Assembly: GCA_026985705.1 (NCBI GenBank)
Contig: JALSPY010000278.1
Span: 1 to 7,198, forward strand
Length of the DNA: 7,198 nucleotides
From: Hydrogenothermaceae bacterium
GTDB taxonomy: Bacteria; Aquificota; Aquificia; Aquificales; Hydrogenothermaceae
Direction: 5' to 3'
How positions within the stretch are numbered: the stretch's first letter is position 1; the number at the start of each line of letters is the position of its first letter. The notes beneath the pieces were generated by a model that was given only the letters and a program-made list of their open reading frames with translations, had not been told where the DNA came from and ran no database searches. The translations under genes and the position numbers were made by a program. This document shows positions 6,781-7,198 of the stretch, piece after piece.

Positions 6781-6813
6781 AGATAATCTCAATCTGCAGT
6801 TTAAAGATTATCT
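6781..6813. repeat. 9-bp inverted repeat at the left border of the origin-like region
   Basis: AGATAATCT (6781-6789) and AGATTATCT (6805-6813) are perfect reverse complements separated by 15 bp, so the arm centres are 24 bp apart. There is no T run after it on either strand, so it does not look like a terminator. A dimeric regulator site is a possibility. Confidence 0.4.
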
Positions 6814-6844
6814 TAATTCATTGATAATTTTTCGTATATTAACC

Positions 6845-6853
6845 TGTGGATAA
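6845..6853 (-). promoter_or_regulatory. DnaA box, consensus form
   Basis: TGTGGATAA on the plus strand is TTATCCACA on the minus strand, the strongest-binding DnaA box known from E. coli. It is the first unit of the 11-bp array. Confidence 0.7.
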
Positions 6854-6953
6854 ATTGTCATTTAACTGTCATTTTAATGTAATTTTAATGTCATTTTAGT
6901 GTCATTTTAATGTCATTTTATGGAATGAATATGTCATTTTAATGTGGATTTAC
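6845..6953. repeat. 11-bp tandem array TGTCATTTTAA continuing from a DnaA box
   Basis: Units start at 6845, 6856, 6867, 6878, 6889, 6900 and 6911 with exact 11-bp spacing, then after a 10-bp interruption at 6932 and 6943. The first (TGTGGATAAAT) contains a perfect DnaA box and the last (TGTGGATTTAC) a near match. Those between are TGTCATTTTAA with one or two changes (for example TGTAATTTTAA at 6878, TGTCATTTTAG at 6889). One unit is about one helical turn, so all would face the same side of the DNA. Confidence 0.9.
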
Positions 6954-6998
6954 AGAGTTTAAATTGACATTATAAACACATAAATTAGATTTAACTCT

Positions 6999-7025
6999 AA
7001 CCATTGATATATAAGGTTTATATAA
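6999..7025 (+). repeat. Split 27-bp direct repeat, copy 1
   Basis: AACCATTGATAT, five variable bases (ATAAG), then GTTTATATAA. The 22 flanking bases are identical in copy 2 at 7108, which lies 109 bp downstream. The conserved halves with a variable centre look like a bipartite protein site. Confidence 0.8.
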
Positions 7026-7050
7026 AAATTCTTTTAATTAAAACATTTTT

Positions 7051-7091
7051 AAATTCACATTATGCACATTTAAATCCACAAGTTATGCACA
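7051..7091 (+). promoter_or_regulatory. Cluster of four phased DnaA-type boxes
   Basis: AAATTCACA (7051), TTATGCACA (7060), AAATCCACA (7072) and TTATGCACA (7083) all point the same way; their ACA ends are 9, 12 and 11 bp apart, close to one helical turn each. Two match TTATNCACA exactly. They face the opposite way to the box at 6845. Confidence 0.65.
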
Positions 7092-7107
7092 TCTAAAAAT
7101 CCTTTTA

Positions 7108-7134
7108 AACCATTGATATTCCTTGTTTATATAA
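7108..7134 (+). repeat. Split 27-bp direct repeat, copy 2
   Basis: AACCATTGATAT, variable centre TCCTT, then GTTTATATAA, running directly into the DnaA box at 7136. The two copies bracket the phased box cluster at 7051-7091. Confidence 0.8.
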
Positions 7135-7135
7135 G

Positions 7136-7144
7136 TTATGCACA
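7136..7144 (+). promoter_or_regulatory. DnaA box next to the A/T tract
   Basis: TTATGCACA, the third exact plus-strand copy, directly follows the second long direct repeat and precedes the A/T-only stretch, the usual position of the box that starts unwinding. Confidence 0.6.
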
Positions 7145-7156
7145 AAAAAACACAAC

Positions 7157-7198
7157 ATACTATTATTATTTTTATTTTATTAATAATAAAATTTATAA
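7157..7198. other. A/T tract, candidate DNA unwinding element
   Basis: After the last box the sequence becomes A/T only apart from a C at 7160, with TAT/TAA triplets in series (7161-7172 and 7180-7190). Easily melted DNA beside DnaA boxes is typical of the unwinding element, and the TAA/TAT triplets could resemble DnaA-trio units. The window ends inside it. Confidence 0.45.

Larger units (their letters stand above)
6845..7198. other. Candidate replication origin (oriC)
   Basis: Four exact matches to the bacterial DnaA-box consensus TTATNCACA occur within 300 bp: one on the minus strand (6845-6853, the high-affinity TTATCCACA form) and three plus-strand TTATGCACA copies (7060-7068, 7083-7091, 7136-7144). 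Related 9-mers sit beside them: AAATTCACA (7051-7059), AAATCCACA (7072-7080) and its reverse TGTGGATTT (6943-6951). Helically phased 11-bp repeats, two long direct repeats and a terminal A/T tract complete the picture. No ORF lies in it. Against it, the genes to the left point toward this site, which would make them head-on to replication. A plasmid-like iteron origin is unlikely given the housekeeping genes around it. The region may extend beyond the window. Confidence 0.6.

Noticed and set aside
6845..7198. CRISPR array
   Set aside because: The repeat units are 11 bp and contiguous with no unique spacers, and no cas genes are visible; DnaA-type repeats explain them better.
6845..7198. Plasmid iteron origin
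   Set aside because: No replication-initiator gene is visible and the flanking genes are essential chromosomal ones; exact DnaA boxes favour a chromosomal origin.

Overview
The window looks like chromosomal DNA from a very AT-rich bacterium. Arg is written almost entirely with AGA/AGG, Ile often with ATA, and the proteins are rich in Lys, Glu and Ile. With the style of RecA, AccD and the prenyl synthase, this suggests a low-GC thermophile such as a member of the Aquificota (Sulfurihydrogenibium/Persephonella-like). That placement is an inference and was not tested by any search.

Layout, left to right. Positions 1-285 (minus strand) hold the wreck of a transposase gene: a zinc-ribbon N-terminus is readable across several frames but broken by stops and frameshifts. 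Positions 286-551 are the T-rich leader of recA. recA (552-1547, +) meets tadA (1541-2008, -) tail to tail with a 7-bp overlap. A divergent promoter region (2009-2099) then starts a plus-strand run: gmk, ispA (TTG start), a YmdB-type phosphodiesterase (GTG start), a possible 37-codon ORF, accD, and an exported ankyrin-repeat protein. The run ends at a pair of overlapping hairpins (6595-6634). The run holds housekeeping functions: nucleotide metabolism (gmk), isoprenoid chain elongation (ispA), signalling or nucleotide turnover (ymdB) and fatty-acid initiation (accD). recA serves recombination and tadA wobble-inosine formation.

The last 610 bp (6587-7198) carry no gene and are the most interesting part. 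They contain four matches to the DnaA-box consensus TTATNCACA: one on the minus strand and three on the plus strand. The minus-strand box is the first unit of an 11-bp-phased array of TGTCATTTTAA units. A second phased cluster of plus-strand boxes follows, then two copies of a split 27-bp repeat, and finally a nearly pure A/T tract at the right edge. This is the architecture expected of a chromosomal replication origin (oriC) with a DnaA-filament-like repeat array. One point argues against it: the housekeeping genes to its left are transcribed toward it. I rate it a good candidate, not a proven origin.
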